Shown piece after piece: positions 15,713 through 22,645 of a stretch of DNA of 44,624 bases; the stretch's first letter is position 1; every line of letters begins with the position of its first letter. The notes beneath the pieces are model-generated. The model did not search any database, was not told the DNA's origin, and saw only the letters and a program-made list of their open reading frames with translations. Location of the stretch: the IMG/VR virus record IMGVR_UViG_3300007513_000073, positions 1 to 44,624 of that record. One strand, given 5' to 3'. Origin of the DNA: a virus. The translations under genes and the position numbers were made by a program.

Positions 15713-16446
15713 TTCATCACTTCCTTTCAATTTGGGATCATTCCCAACCGGTCGGGACTCATTCCCTATCGGCACAACCATAATAACCGGATATGGAAAT
15801 AATTCATAAACATAACTAACCGGAAAATCATACACCGGGAATAAACATAGGGAGAACCGGCAATATCATCGGCTCAAAATAATTCTTTTTTTTATATATT
15901 CCAAGGATCACCTCAAAATATCCAATTTTTAATCGGCCTATTCCATAGGATGTAACTACAATATCCTTTGGCACCACGGCATTTCAATCCAGGCTATTCG
16001 GTTATATGGTAGGAAGGAAGGGGATTTATCGGGATAGGGTCCACCAGGTATCCTATTAATTCGGGTATTGGATGGGGGCAAAATCGGATCGGCTCAAAAT
16101 CGGGCCATTCATACCTCTATATATAGGGACAACAAAATCATACATACCCATTCTGGCCATATCATAGGGTCTAACTACCATACCTCTGGAATGGATGGAT
16201 ATTCCATATCCTAGGATCTCGGATCATAGGGGATCGGATCAAAATCATAGGATCTCGGATCTTTCATATTTTGGATTTCAAAATCATAGGATCTCGGATC
16301 TCAAAATATCAGGATCTCAAAATCATAGGATCGGATCAAAATCATAGGATCGGATCAAAATCATAGGATCTCGGATTTTCAATATCTCGGATCTCGGGAT
16401 CATAGGATCGGCCAAAATCGGATCGGATTTCGGTCGGAAAAATTTT
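15713..16446. other. Non-coding right arm of the isolated-G desert
   Basis: Upstream of the single gene, this stretch holds a T-run near 15886-15893 and then GGATC/GATCTCGG-type repeats with eight ATCATAGG copies (16161-16406). No gene is supported; a short minus frame at 16342-16596 owes its C-terminal RSYD repeats to the DNA repeats. A promoter for the gene should lie here but I cannot point to a convincing one. Confidence 0.6.
16201..16440 (+). repeat. ATCATAGGATCTCGGATC-type imperfect tandem repeats, right arm
   Basis: The words ATCATAGGATC, TCGGATC and CGGATCAAA recur in varied order with seven ATCATAGG copies in about 185 bases. The array ends at the right border of the isolated-G desert. 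The resemblance to the left array (14641-14870) lies in the shared GGATC and ATCATAGG words rather than a long common unit. Confidence 0.75.
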
Positions 16447-16506
16447 GTCCCGGTCATGGAAAATATTGTCCCAACCTCCAAAATTCCTAGGATTCACATT
16501 AAGGGT

Positions 16507-16563
16507 ACTAGTGGCACGGTCAAGGGAAAATCCACCCTTAAAGGATATTCTAGGGCCACTAGT
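16507..16563. repeat. Nested inverted repeat at the right border of the desert
   Basis: Outer arms ACTAGTGGC (16507-16515) and GCCACTAGT (16555-16563) are perfect complements. Inside them AAGGG and CCCTT form a second stem. It lies just outside the last zero-isolated-G stretch and could be a cruciform or protein-binding site. Confidence 0.7.
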
Positions 16564-16641
16564 GACGAGGCAACCGGCCCAAAACCGAGGCTGCATAGGA
16601 ATGAAGTTGTCCTCTTTTTCTGGGAGAAAATAAATAAGTTT

Positions 16642-16851
16642 AGCGCTTAATAAAAACGTTTACGTTTTTATTATTCATATTCCTAAATCCAGGCCCCAGC
16701 TCTCTTTTGGAAAACTTTTGAAGTTCTCTGTCGGACAAAATCCGAAGCGCTTACAAATTCACCGAAGGCGAGCGCTGAAAATAAATGACGATGAAAGAAA
16801 AAATATGCCGTCACGGTGAAGCTGTGCCCCGTGGCAGAGCGCTCGAGCGCT
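16642..16851. repeat. Cluster of five AGCGCT palindromes
   Basis: AGCGCT occurs at 16642, 16746, 16771, 16838 and 16846, the last two forming a larger palindrome around CTCGAG. One more copy lies on the other side of the desert at 13991 and another at 22825. Five copies of a hexamer in 210 bases is far above chance. The sequence here is rich in isolated G, the opposite of the neighbouring block. Confidence 0.75.
16649..16672. repeat. Perfect AT-rich palindrome
   Basis: Arms AATAAAAACGT (16649-16659) and ACGTTTTTATT (16662-16672) are perfect complements around a two-base centre. It could be a transcription stop in either direction or a binding site for a symmetric protein. It directly follows the first AGCGCT. 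Confidence 0.7.
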
Positions 16852-16920
16852 AACCAAGAAAACGAATCCAGAAAAAGAACCTCGATTTAAGTTGGCTAAC
16901 CAAATTTGAGCGGCCAGCTT

Positions 16921-17015
16921 TTTGGCCAAGTTTTGAGCTGGCGTTTGAAGTTTGCGTTTGTCGAGTGCGTGTGAGTGTCGCCGCGTGCGCCGCGCGTCGT
17001 GTTTGGCCAAGTTTT
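16921..17015 (+). repeat. Direct repeat TTTGGCCAAGTTTT, two copies
   Basis: The 14-base word occurs at 16921-16934 and 17002-17015, each followed by GAG or AAG. Each copy contains the palindrome TTGGCCAA. The stretch between is G/T and CpG rich. No gene is supported; an 83-codon minus frame over this stretch looks like low-complexity translation. Confidence 0.6.
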
Positions 17016-17353
17016 AAGTGGAGTTTGTATTAAATTAAATTAATAATACTCAATACTATATATAATATATAATACATTATAACTACATTATAGTAAGTTT
17101 TGAAAGTCTCTCACTCACCCCCATTAAAGTTGACACTCAACTCTGCTCATACCCTTACTTAAAGTGTATAGGTTTTTTAATTTTAAGTAATGGCACCGAC
17201 AAATCATTTTAATTTTCACCCTACCCCTAACCACCAACAACCAGTCAAAACCTCACCACGGGGCCGTTAGGCGGCCGATACGGTACAAGTACGGGCACCC
17301 CACTCCTCCTACCCCCTCCTACCCCCTACCCTACCCTACTGGGTACGCCTCCG

Positions 17354-17426
17354 ACCTATATACAGAATTTGTTATGGTTTTTAGCTTGGAGCGTATTGGA
17401 TATTGAAACTAGGGGGGTATAAAAGA
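17354..17426 (+). repeat. Long intergenic repeat element, copy 1
   Basis: This copy shares with 35764-35840 the ordered blocks ACCTATATA, ATTTGTTATGG, TTTTT, and TATTGAA followed by CTAGGGGGGT and an AAAA run. Spacing differs by only a few bases. Its partner sits just downstream of a minus-strand operon end, which suggests a role in transcript ending or processing. Confidence 0.65.
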
Positions 17427-17666
17427 CAGGGTGTTGAGGGGAAGGCGACCATAATCACATTATCCGTGTGTACAGCGCGGTTAAAGTGAACAACATGGGC
17501 ATGGTTGTCTATCCCCCCAACACTGTGGCCATACCCCCGTATAAAGATCCTATCGGCACACCCAACCTTCTATTTAACGACAAACATCACTGTTAAAGAA
17601 AGCTGGTGGTCCGAATATATAGGTATAGGTATACATATACTCATTCAGGATTTTTTTTGAAAATCA

Positions 17667-17702
17667 AACCCCCGAAGTTCGAAAAACGAAACTAGGGGGG
17701 TT
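17667..17702 (-). terminator. Stem-loop terminator at the end of the early operon
   Basis: AACCCCC (17667-17673) pairs with GGGGGTT (17696-17702), and an inner GTTCG/CGAAC-like stem extends it. On the minus strand the hairpin is followed by TTTGATTTT. It lies about 28 bases past the stop at 17730 of a long minus-strand gene run, so a rho-independent terminator is the natural reading. It carries the CTAGGGGGG word found at three other places. Confidence 0.65.
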
Positions 17703-17729
17703 AAAATAGGTGGTTATTCGAGGTTTAGT

Positions 17730-18227
17730 TTAGTATGGGTGCTCTTCACGGAAGTAATACGGAATACCTACACGTTCCCCCATTACTTGTATAGTTACAT
17801 CAGTCTCTACTAGAAGTCCGTTGCAGCAAAGGTCACCGAGGTAATCTTCTACGATTTCCTCTAGGGTTTCGTATCCCTCAACGGTATCTTCGTTTATCCC
17901 ACAAAGAAACTCAACCGCATCGTCGCGGTCAGACACAAGATCAGGCTCCTCCCGCTTTAGCAGGATTACTAACCCTTCTACGATTTGATCTATATTCGCC
18001 ATGTATTGGTGGTGGTACTTATCGACTCGGTAACCACCATTTACGACGGAGCCACCGCTATGGGCGTTAATGGTTTCCAACGCCGCACGAAATACTATTG
18101 TCCGTGCCAACAAATATGGGAGTCCAGAACCTCCCGGTTCAGCATCGACCTTCACACTATCTTTCCAGAGATTTTCCTGGGCATAGTTGAGGGTTCTATC
18201 TTGTAACGTTTGTACGGGTCTAGACAT
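17730..18227 (-). CDS. Hypothetical protein with shared MSRxVQTLQDRTL N-terminus
   Basis: A 165-residue acidic protein of no recognised family. Its first 13 residues (MSRPVQTLQDRTL) are nearly the same as those of the gene just upstream, while the rest differs. The body is helical with acidic stretches (LEEIVEDYLGDLCC). GGGGAAACC precedes the ATG at 18227, which overlaps the upstream stop by eight bases. It is the last gene of the minus-strand early cluster. Confidence 0.75.
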   Translation of the reverse strand: MSRPVQTLQDRTLNYAQENLWKDSVKVDAEPGGSGLPYLLARTIVFRAALETINAHSGGSVVNGGYRVDKYHHQYMANIDQIVEGLVILLKREEPDLVSDRDDAVEFLCGINEDTVEGYETLEEIVEDYLGDLCCNGLLVETDVTIQVMGERVGIPYYFREEHPY

Positions 18228-18656
18228 ATTGGTTTCCCCACCACTGACGAATCATCTTTGCATCTTGAGGAGTTACTGTTTCTCCTGAAATGCTGGAAGA
18301 GTTCCCTTCGTGCAGAAAATAGTCTGGGATTATTGGTCCCGATGTTAGTTGGTGTTTTATGCAGAAGCGACACAGGGTAATGTAGTCCACTGTCCCGTAA
18401 GCGTCGTACTGCCGCCTTATCTCAAGTGCATCCGGCAACCCCGTAAGTTGTCGGATACCTTCAATGTCATCGACCGCCGCATTGGTTACCCTTTTCGGGT
18501 GGAGGTAATGCGATCTATAAGGCTCATTTAGTTCCAACGCTTTCTGTACGTTGGAAAGAATAAAGTACTCCATAGGGTCTATCCTGTACTTTATCTCCTG
18601 AACGTACTCTTCAACGAGGGTTCTATCTTGTAACGTTTGTACTGCTCTAGACATAT
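18189..18656. repeat. 41-base direct repeat encoding the shared N-terminus
   Basis: Copies lie at 18189-18229 and 18616-18656. They cover the ATG, the first 13 codons and a few bases upstream. A 27-base core is identical and differences cluster around codon 4. The two genes are otherwise unrelated in sequence. Confidence 0.8.
18220..18654 (-). CDS. Hypothetical protein with shared MSRxVQTLQDRTL N-terminus
   Basis: A 144-residue protein of no recognised family, starting MSRAVQTLQDRTL like its downstream neighbour. The body contains a Cys/His cluster (LCRFCIKHQ near residue 92) and a helical N-terminal half. GGGAGGATGAT precedes ATG 18654, which fixes the start. The gene immediately upstream ends one base before it. 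Confidence 0.75.
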   Translation of the reverse strand: MSRAVQTLQDRTLVEEYVQEIKYRIDPMEYFILSNVQKALELNEPYRSHYLHPKRVTNAAVDDIEGIRQLTGLPDALEIRRQYDAYGTVDYITLCRFCIKHQLTSGPIIPDYFLHEGNSSSISGETVTPQDAKMIRQWWGNQYV

Positions 18657-19354
18657 CATCCTCCCACAAATGAGTGGCTACCAACCACAAAAGCGTTCAT
18701 GAATCCCTTATCGTTACGCCAATCTTTATGGACTTGATTAATAGCCCATTGTAAGTCATGCATCCCACCCCATGACTGGGTTACCGTCATCAGAAACAGT
18801 AGGCCATTGGCCCGTTGTCGGCTGACGCGGCCGTCAAGTGGGAGCATCGTCATCTTCTTCAAAAAGTAGTGGTGTAGGTTTTCGCAGTTATTTTTCTGGA
18901 TATAGCCGTCTGGACCCACCTCGAAAGTGAATCCATCCAAGGGATTCAGTCGGCGACAGGACGGGACATGCTCTCCGTGGAAGGCCATATCATAGACTTC
19001 CCAATTTCGTAGTACTTCTGGTTGTAGCGACATAGTAGTCGCAATATAAACTTCACGAAGTAGCCGTGGTCGTAAATCGGGTAGCATAAAAGTCTTTATA
19101 CAATCCGCCTCATAACCATATCCGTTACGTCGGATCTCCCCAACTAACCCCATAAGAACCTGCCATTCCGCATCTGCTGGTTCTAGGTCGTTAGAAATTA
19201 CCCGGTATAGCGCAGACACAAGGTGTACCGTTTTATACTCTGGGTAGTAATGCATTACCTTATCGGCGCCCGACAAGGTAAAGTGGTCGGAGTTCATAAC
19301 TAACTCCAAACTGTTTGCGGCCATTACGAACCGTGTGGTTTCCATATCCATCAT
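18656..19354 (-). CDS. Hypothetical protein
   Basis: A 232-residue protein that I do not recognise. It appears mostly helical (LVSALYRVISNDLEP, ADCIKTFMLPDLRPRLLREVYIA) with a polar middle. AAGGAAGG precedes the ATG at 19354. It belongs to the early cluster of small unknown genes and shows no membrane segment, zinc motif or nucleotide-binding motif. Confidence 0.75.
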   Translation of the reverse strand: MMDMETTRFVMAANSLELVMNSDHFTLSGADKVMHYYPEYKTVHLVSALYRVISNDLEPADAEWQVLMGLVGEIRRNGYGYEADCIKTFMLPDLRPRLLREVYIATTMSLQPEVLRNWEVYDMAFHGEHVPSCRRLNPLDGFTFEVGPDGYIQKNNCENLHHYFLKKMTMLPLDGRVSRQRANGLLFLMTVTQSWGGMHDLQWAINQVHKDWRNDKGFMNAFVVGSHSFVGG

Positions 19355-19386
19355 ATTCCTTCCTTTAAGTGCCTAAATGCACATTA

Positions 19387-19412
19387 TTCGACACCCATCT
19401 CTGGGTGCCGAA
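19387..19412. terminator. Intergenic hairpin
   Basis: TTCGACACCC and GGGTGCCGAA form a ten-base stem with one mismatch around a six-base loop. It lies in the gap between two minus-strand genes. No clear U-run follows, so it may be an RNA processing or stability element rather than a strong terminator. Confidence 0.5.
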
Positions 19413-19422
19413 TCAAGTGGAC

Positions 19423-19647
19423 TTACGCCTTCTGCTGACTCCAGAATCGGTTGTTGTGGAATACCACACACACACCGAGGAGCCGTTCCCAAAGCCCGAA
19501 CAGCATCACCATATGATGTGGCTGCACGGGGTGTCCCGCTTCCGCCAGCTCCCTATAGATACGGGATTCATCCCCATCTAGATAGGCTCCTGTACGTTGG
19601 TGACTAAACAGGCGGGTAACCGCCGCATCAATTTCTTGTTGTGTCAT
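19423..19647 (-). CDS. Small hypothetical protein
   Basis: A 74-residue protein starting MTQQEIDAAVTRLF; ATG 19647 has GGGAG five bases upstream, whereas the frame extended to 19815 runs through the neighbouring gene. The body is helical and ends with a hydrophobic segment (HHMVMLFGLWERLLGVCVVFHN) that might contact the membrane. No family recognised. Confidence 0.68.
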   Translation of the reverse strand: MTQQEIDAAVTRLFSHQRTGAYLDGDESRIYRELAEAGHPVQPHHMVMLFGLWERLLGVCVVFHNNRFWSQQKA

Positions 19648-19969
19648 CATTTCTCCCGTCACAGTCATAGTTCCATAATGGAGCTTTGTAATAAGCAAGG
19701 GTGTCATTACCCCATGCACACGAGGCCGCAGCAGCGGCACACTCGAGTCGAATCTCATTTTCCTCATCGCCGTCAGGAAACTTATTGATCCGACGATAAT
19801 AATCATATCCAGCATTCTCGCAAAGGTTCACGAGGTTCTTATACTGGGATTCGCGGCCCATCTGGTCGATGGCATCCGGCATTTTGTATATGATAAAGGC
19901 CACGCCAATTACCAACACAACCCACGATTTGCTTTGGAAAAACAATCCGATTCGGTCTATACGCCTCAT
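19628..19969 (-). CDS. Small protein with one N-terminal membrane helix
   Basis: A 113-residue protein: a short basic N-terminus (RRIDRIG), a single membrane-spanning segment (WVVLVIGVAFIIYKM), then a soluble acidic domain with four Cys. The N-in topology would put the Cys-rich part outside the cytoplasm. It overlaps both neighbours by a few bases. Function is unknown. Confidence 0.7.
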   Translation of the reverse strand: MRRIDRIGLFFQSKSWVVLVIGVAFIIYKMPDAIDQMGRESQYKNLVNLCENAGYDYYRRINKFPDGDEENEIRLECAAAAASCAWGNDTLAYYKAPLWNYDCDGRNDDTTRN

Positions 19970-20331
19970 GACACCCCCAAATCATTTTGGTATGCCATCC
20001 AAACGTGTTCAGTAAGGAAACCTTCTGTGTAGAAGTGGCTCACCAGAGGAGCGGTGAAGGCCAGATCCTCTATGTTTTTGGCATGATTCGCCAAACTTCC
20101 TGGATATATCCGAAGCACATCTCCAGATATTGTTGGGTCACTAGAAAGTTCAAGTCGGGCTTCAACTGAAGCAAGACCCTTTGGGGTTAGCCATGCTGGT
20201 TCAACAACCAGAAGCCACTGGTGGCCATCGCAGTCATTGGCACGGAGTAAACAAACCTCTTGGATTAGTCTAGTCATTTCATTCCTCACAGTTACATTCT
20301 TCATTTCATTCCTCACAGTTACGTTACTCAT
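19966..20331 (-). CDS. Hypothetical protein with three tandem start sites
   Basis: The core protein begins MTRLIQEVCLLRAND at ATG 20277. Two further in-frame ATG at 20304 and 20331 each lie exactly 27 bases apart, and all three are preceded by the same GTGAGGAANGAA ribosome site. The N-terminal extension therefore reads as the repeat NVTVRNEM. The rest (about 103 residues) is unrecognised. I give the longest form; which start dominates cannot be told. Confidence 0.72.
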   Translation of the reverse strand: MSNVTVRNEMKNVTVRNEMTRLIQEVCLLRANDCDGHQWLLVVEPAWLTPKGLASVEARLELSSDPTISGDVLRIYPGSLANHAKNIEDLAFTAPLVSHFYTEGFLTEHVWMAYQNDLGVS

Positions 20332-20348
20332 TTTCTTCCTCACAGTTA
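20284..20348 (-). promoter_or_regulatory. Triple ribosome-binding-site repeat, 27-base period
   Basis: TAACTGTGAGG occurs three times with plus-strand starts at 20284, 20311 and 20338, always 27 bases apart. Each copy places GAGG correctly before an in-phase ATG. The outermost copy overlaps the end of the upstream gene. Confidence 0.8.
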
Positions 20349-20773
20349 GGGCATGGTCGATATGTAGTTTCGACCATATGGGTTTCGCACAGGGTCAACC
20401 CCGCACGATCCGCAATCTCAAACAACACTAATTGGCACAACGCCAGATCATTCTCGGTTTCCATCTGCTTTAGCCACTTCTCATCAGATAAGAGCTGGTC
20501 CTTTACTTCCGACAACTCCGTATCGAACTTATCTGCAATATAATATTCCAAATAATGGAAGTAACCTTTTTCGATTATATCGTTCCGTACCGACTCTGGC
20601 CGATCAATGAACTCTATCGAAGGGTCTATTTCATAATCAATATCGTAATGTTTTGGATAGGCTTCGACCGATTCGAAACACGGCCAAAAAATATCCCACT
20701 GCTGTTTATGGGATAATTTCTTACCCCGTTCAACAATGGAAAGCGCTCGTTTCATAACTTCCTCTTTAGACAT
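20324..20773 (-). CDS. Hypothetical protein with C-terminal CxxC
   Basis: A 149-residue protein, helical and acidic, ending in CETHMVETTYRPCPNC, which could bind a metal ion. Two adjacent ATG codons occur; the second (20773) has GGAGGC at proper distance. It overlaps the upstream stop. No family recognised. Confidence 0.73.
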   Translation of the reverse strand: MSKEEVMKRALSIVERGKKLSHKQQWDIFWPCFESVEAYPKHYDIDYEIDPSIEFIDRPESVRNDIIEKGYFHYLEYYIADKFDTELSEVKDQLLSDEKWLKQMETENDLALCQLVLFEIADRAGLTLCETHMVETTYRPCPNCEEENE

Positions 20774-21321
20774 CATGCCTCCAATGAAAGTAGGATTTGC
20801 AACAACTCACGACAATATTCTTTATCAATGTGCCATCGATCCATATCCACTTCATTTTGGATAAAATCAGAATGACTATTTCTGATCCGCATAAGCTCCG
20901 CCCCCACCACATGGGCGTAGGGATTAACCATTTCAGCTTCTGCAAGACTGATAGGACTCTTTAGATCCGGTGTGATTTTATCATAACCGTGGTGGTTCCA
21001 CGCGCTGATGAAGCTCTCCAGCATGGCGATGCCTTCGGTATCGAACCCCATATCGCCAAGGTTATCATGCATCGCCCAAAATGATTCTTCGCAGAACTCC
21101 TCTAGGGACTTACTGCTCGGTCCTGGGCACGTTTCGTCCTCACACTGGCCGCCGCGAATATCATCGGCATCCGTTAAGCCGACCTTTAGGTCAGCAGAGC
21201 ATACGATACATTTATGCCGATAGGATTCCATATAACCATCGAGGACGTATGCCTTGGCCGCGACAGGTAAATCCTCATAAATACGTGATATTACTTCATC
21301 TATTCCAAATAGGTTACTCAT
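20773..21321 (-). CDS. Hypothetical protein with possible zinc site
   Basis: A 182-residue acidic protein with CIVC near residue 38 and a CEDETC cluster near 60 that could form one zinc site. The remainder is helical. GGGAAG precedes the ATG at 21321. Unrecognised. Confidence 0.74.
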   Translation of the reverse strand: MSNLFGIDEVISRIYEDLPVAAKAYVLDGYMESYRHKCIVCSADLKVGLTDADDIRGGQCEDETCPGPSSKSLEEFCEESFWAMHDNLGDMGFDTEGIAMLESFISAWNHHGYDKITPDLKSPISLAEAEMVNPYAHVVGAELMRIRNSHSDFIQNEVDMDRWHIDKEYCRELLQILLSLEA

Positions 21322-21337
21322 GTTTTCTTCCCTTATC

Positions 21338-21386
21338 CCGCGTTAATTGCGGATAATAACCCGTAACCTTATTCGGTTACGAGTTA
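21338..21386. terminator. Two intergenic hairpins
   Basis: CCGC/GCGG (21338-21352) and a longer stem TAACCCGTAACC/GGTTACGAGTTA with one mismatch (21357-21386) lie between two minus-strand genes. They resemble the hairpin at 19387-19412 in position. A weak terminator or processing site is likely. Confidence 0.5.
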
Positions 21387-21396
21387 CTAACCATAA

Positions 21397-21660
21397 TTAA
21401 ATCGATCCTATGGCATCCATTGCAAGTTCCTGACTTATAGGCGGCAAGCTCCAGAGGAGCGCTGCAAATTTGAATTGGCTTTCAACCTGCGCCGTCCGTA
21501 GGTTGGAATAAAATTCCTCTTGGGCCTCTTGGTCGTGGTTAAACCAATATTCATCGGATGGATCTCGGTCATCATACCAAGCATCCAAGTCTACGAAATT
21601 CACAAATCCTTCCAGAACCTTTGGCTCTGGTGGGAGTTCCATTAAAAAACTACTACGCAT
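21397..21660 (-). CDS. Small acidic hypothetical protein
   Basis: An 87-residue acidic protein (DLDAWYDDRDPSDEYWFNHDQE) of no recognised family. GGAGGTGAG precedes the ATG at 21660. Its high acidic and aromatic content resembles small phage inhibitors of host proteins, but that is only a general likeness. Confidence 0.7.
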   Translation of the reverse strand: MRSSFLMELPPEPKVLEGFVNFVDLDAWYDDRDPSDEYWFNHDQEAQEEFYSNLRTAQVESQFKFAALLWSLPPISQELAMDAIGSI

Positions 21661-21799
21661 CACTCACCTCCGATTTATTCACCCAACGGCGAATCATCCC
21701 CTCATAGGGATGGTAATATTCAATACGGATTCGCTCCGTACCAACTTCCAAAATATGCCCTCGGCGGTTGCCGAACATTACTGCATCACCACGCTTCAT
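21653..21799 (-). CDS. 48-residue basic protein
   Basis: ATG 21799 has GGGAG six bases upstream and overlaps the upstream stop, so the short form (starting MKRGDAVMFGNRRGH) is preferred over the 89-codon open frame. The body (RIRIEYYHPYEGMIRRWVN) looks like a small SH3-like or KOW-like beta barrel. Function unknown. Confidence 0.65.
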   Translation of the reverse strand: MKRGDAVMFGNRRGHILEVGTERIRIEYYHPYEGMIRRWVNKSEVSDA

Positions 21800-22431
21800 C
21801 GCTGGCTCCCAATGATCCGCACTGCGGTTTCCATATCTGTTGGGGTGGTTCCATGTGGAACCAACACCATTCGGGAGTCCCGATGGCGGTCGGTATTCCA
21901 AGTCACCGGTTCGAGGAGCCAAAAGGCACCATGAATCATCTCGGTTTGGTAGTTGTCATCATCAACAATCACTGAAAATTCTGTGGTTTTCAGTTCATCT
22001 TGGATCTCTGGGAGACATATATGGGCCAATTCACATACGGCCCAATTAATCGTTTCCTCATAGGAATTGAAGAGGTAATAATGGCCGTAGGCATTATCAT
22101 ACTCATCCAAATTACTATAATACTCATAAACGTCTGCCATCAGTTCCGCTACGAACCCTTGGATTGCCAGAGCTTCGGTTGGCGGGCAGTTGCCGTTCAT
22201 CACGGCTACGAGGGTACGGGACACCAAGTCCCATTCGGCCTTCTCAAGATCATCTCCCTCCACCTTGTGGAGCAGGATGGAGGCGAGAACTCCTGGCCCC
22301 CACAGTTCTCGGACGGTATGGCCGTGGCTGCTTTCGGCTAAATATTCTTCGAGGATAACCCCCGAAATTTCAACACCTTTCTTCGTGGCTCGGCCACCAA
22401 AAGAGTACATACGGTTCTCAAAATGTTTCAT
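21796..22431 (-). CDS. Hypothetical protein, first gene after a promoter
   Basis: A 211-residue protein starting MKHFENRMYSFGG at ATG 22431, with AGGAA upstream. A longer frame opens at 22485, but that ATG would lie only a dozen bases after the promoter -10 box at 22497-22502, so the shorter form is preferred. The protein is rich in Glu and Tyr with no recognised motif. It heads a run of small minus-strand genes. Confidence 0.72.
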   Translation of the reverse strand: MKHFENRMYSFGGRATKKGVEISGVILEEYLAESSHGHTVRELWGPGVLASILLHKVEGDDLEKAEWDLVSRTLVAVMNGNCPPTEALAIQGFVAELMADVYEYYSNLDEYDNAYGHYYLFNSYEETINWAVCELAHICLPEIQDELKTTEFSVIVDDDNYQTEMIHGAFWLLEPVTWNTDRHRDSRMVLVPHGTTPTDMETAVRIIGSQR

Positions 22432-22496
22432 TTTTTCATTCCTATTCTCATGTGGGTTCAACGTGGGTTTCAACTTATCTTCCAACTTAACACCCT

Positions 22497-22525
22497 ATTT
22501 TACCATATAAAAACCAGTGGGTCAA
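22497..22525 (-). promoter_or_regulatory. Sigma70-type promoter
   Basis: On the minus strand TTGACC (-35) is followed after 17 bases by TAAAAT (-10), preceded by TGG as an extended -10. It points into the gene at 21796-22431. The TGGTANAAT word is shared with promoters at 25361 and 32457. Confidence 0.75.
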
Positions 22526-22645
22526 CCCCATAATTTCATAATACACTAGTTTTAACCCGGTTTTTCACCGACAGGCACACGTCTACCCTCCCTTTTACCC
22601 GATATGGTGGGGTTCAAGGCGAAGGAAAATTATGGTAGTTTATTA
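22526..22645. other. Intergenic stretch upstream of promoter
   Basis: The stretch holds AACCCGGTTTTTCACC near 22555-22570, resembling words at 25.41 and 34.56 kb that also lie in intergenic gaps of the minus-strand genes. No gene is seen. Confidence 0.4.

Larger units (their letters stand above)
13822..16406 (+). repeat. Seventeen dispersed same-orientation copies of ATCATAGG
   Basis: Counted by eye, ATCATAGG begins at 13822, 13843, 13876, 14023, 14703, 14751, 14822, 14842, 14994, 16161, 16223, 16244, 16283, 16322, 16341, 16360 and 16399. All are on the plus strand; the only reverse copy noticed is at 13738, just outside. Many are embedded in longer imperfect repeats built from GGATC, CGGATC and GATCTCGG. 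The copies are denser in the non-coding arms (14.7-15.0 kb and 16.2-16.4 kb) than in the gene between them. Orientation bias suggests a directional signal or amplification of one unit. Confidence 0.85.
14561..16446 (+). other. Isolated-G desert: nearly every G on the plus strand is in a run of two or more
   Basis: Read base by base, 14561-15853 contains no G without a neighbouring G on the plus strand, and 15953-16446 contains none either. The only exceptions in the whole block are at 15854 and 15952. Isolated C is common on the same strand, so the rule is strand-specific: on the minus strand every C touches another C. The block spans non-coding repeats and one gene, so it is not a codon effect alone. 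G runs of two to five all occur. Flanking sequence on the right (from 16447) abruptly returns to frequent isolated G. I know of no feature class that predicts this. Confidence 0.9.
16852..17666. other. Gene-free stretch between desert border and early gene cluster
   Basis: It contains, left to right, the TTTGGCCAAGTTTT repeats, an AT-only segment near 17030-17095, a pyrimidine-rich tract of CCTAC/CCCCT words at about 17299-17340, and a copy of the long repeated intergenic element ending in CTAGGGGGGT. I find no supported gene and no convincing promoter. The mix of skewed tracts would suit a replication or packaging control region, but this is inference. Confidence 0.5.

Noticed and set aside
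13815-16406. CRISPR array
   Set aside because: The repeats are only about 8 bases with irregular spacing from 17 to over 1,000 bases, and no cas gene is present.
14561-16446. Ordinary restriction-site avoidance as explanation of the desert
   Set aside because: Avoiding one or a few palindromes would act on both strands and genome-wide. Here nine trinucleotides are missing on one strand only and in one interval.
16342-16596. 84-codon minus frame over the right repeat array
   Set aside because: No ribosome site, and its C-terminal RSYD-type repeats simply mirror the DNA repeats.
16759-17010. 83-codon minus frame at the desert's right flank
   Set aside because: Composition follows the CpG and G/T-rich DNA, there is no ribosome site, and no neighbouring gene is coupled to it.
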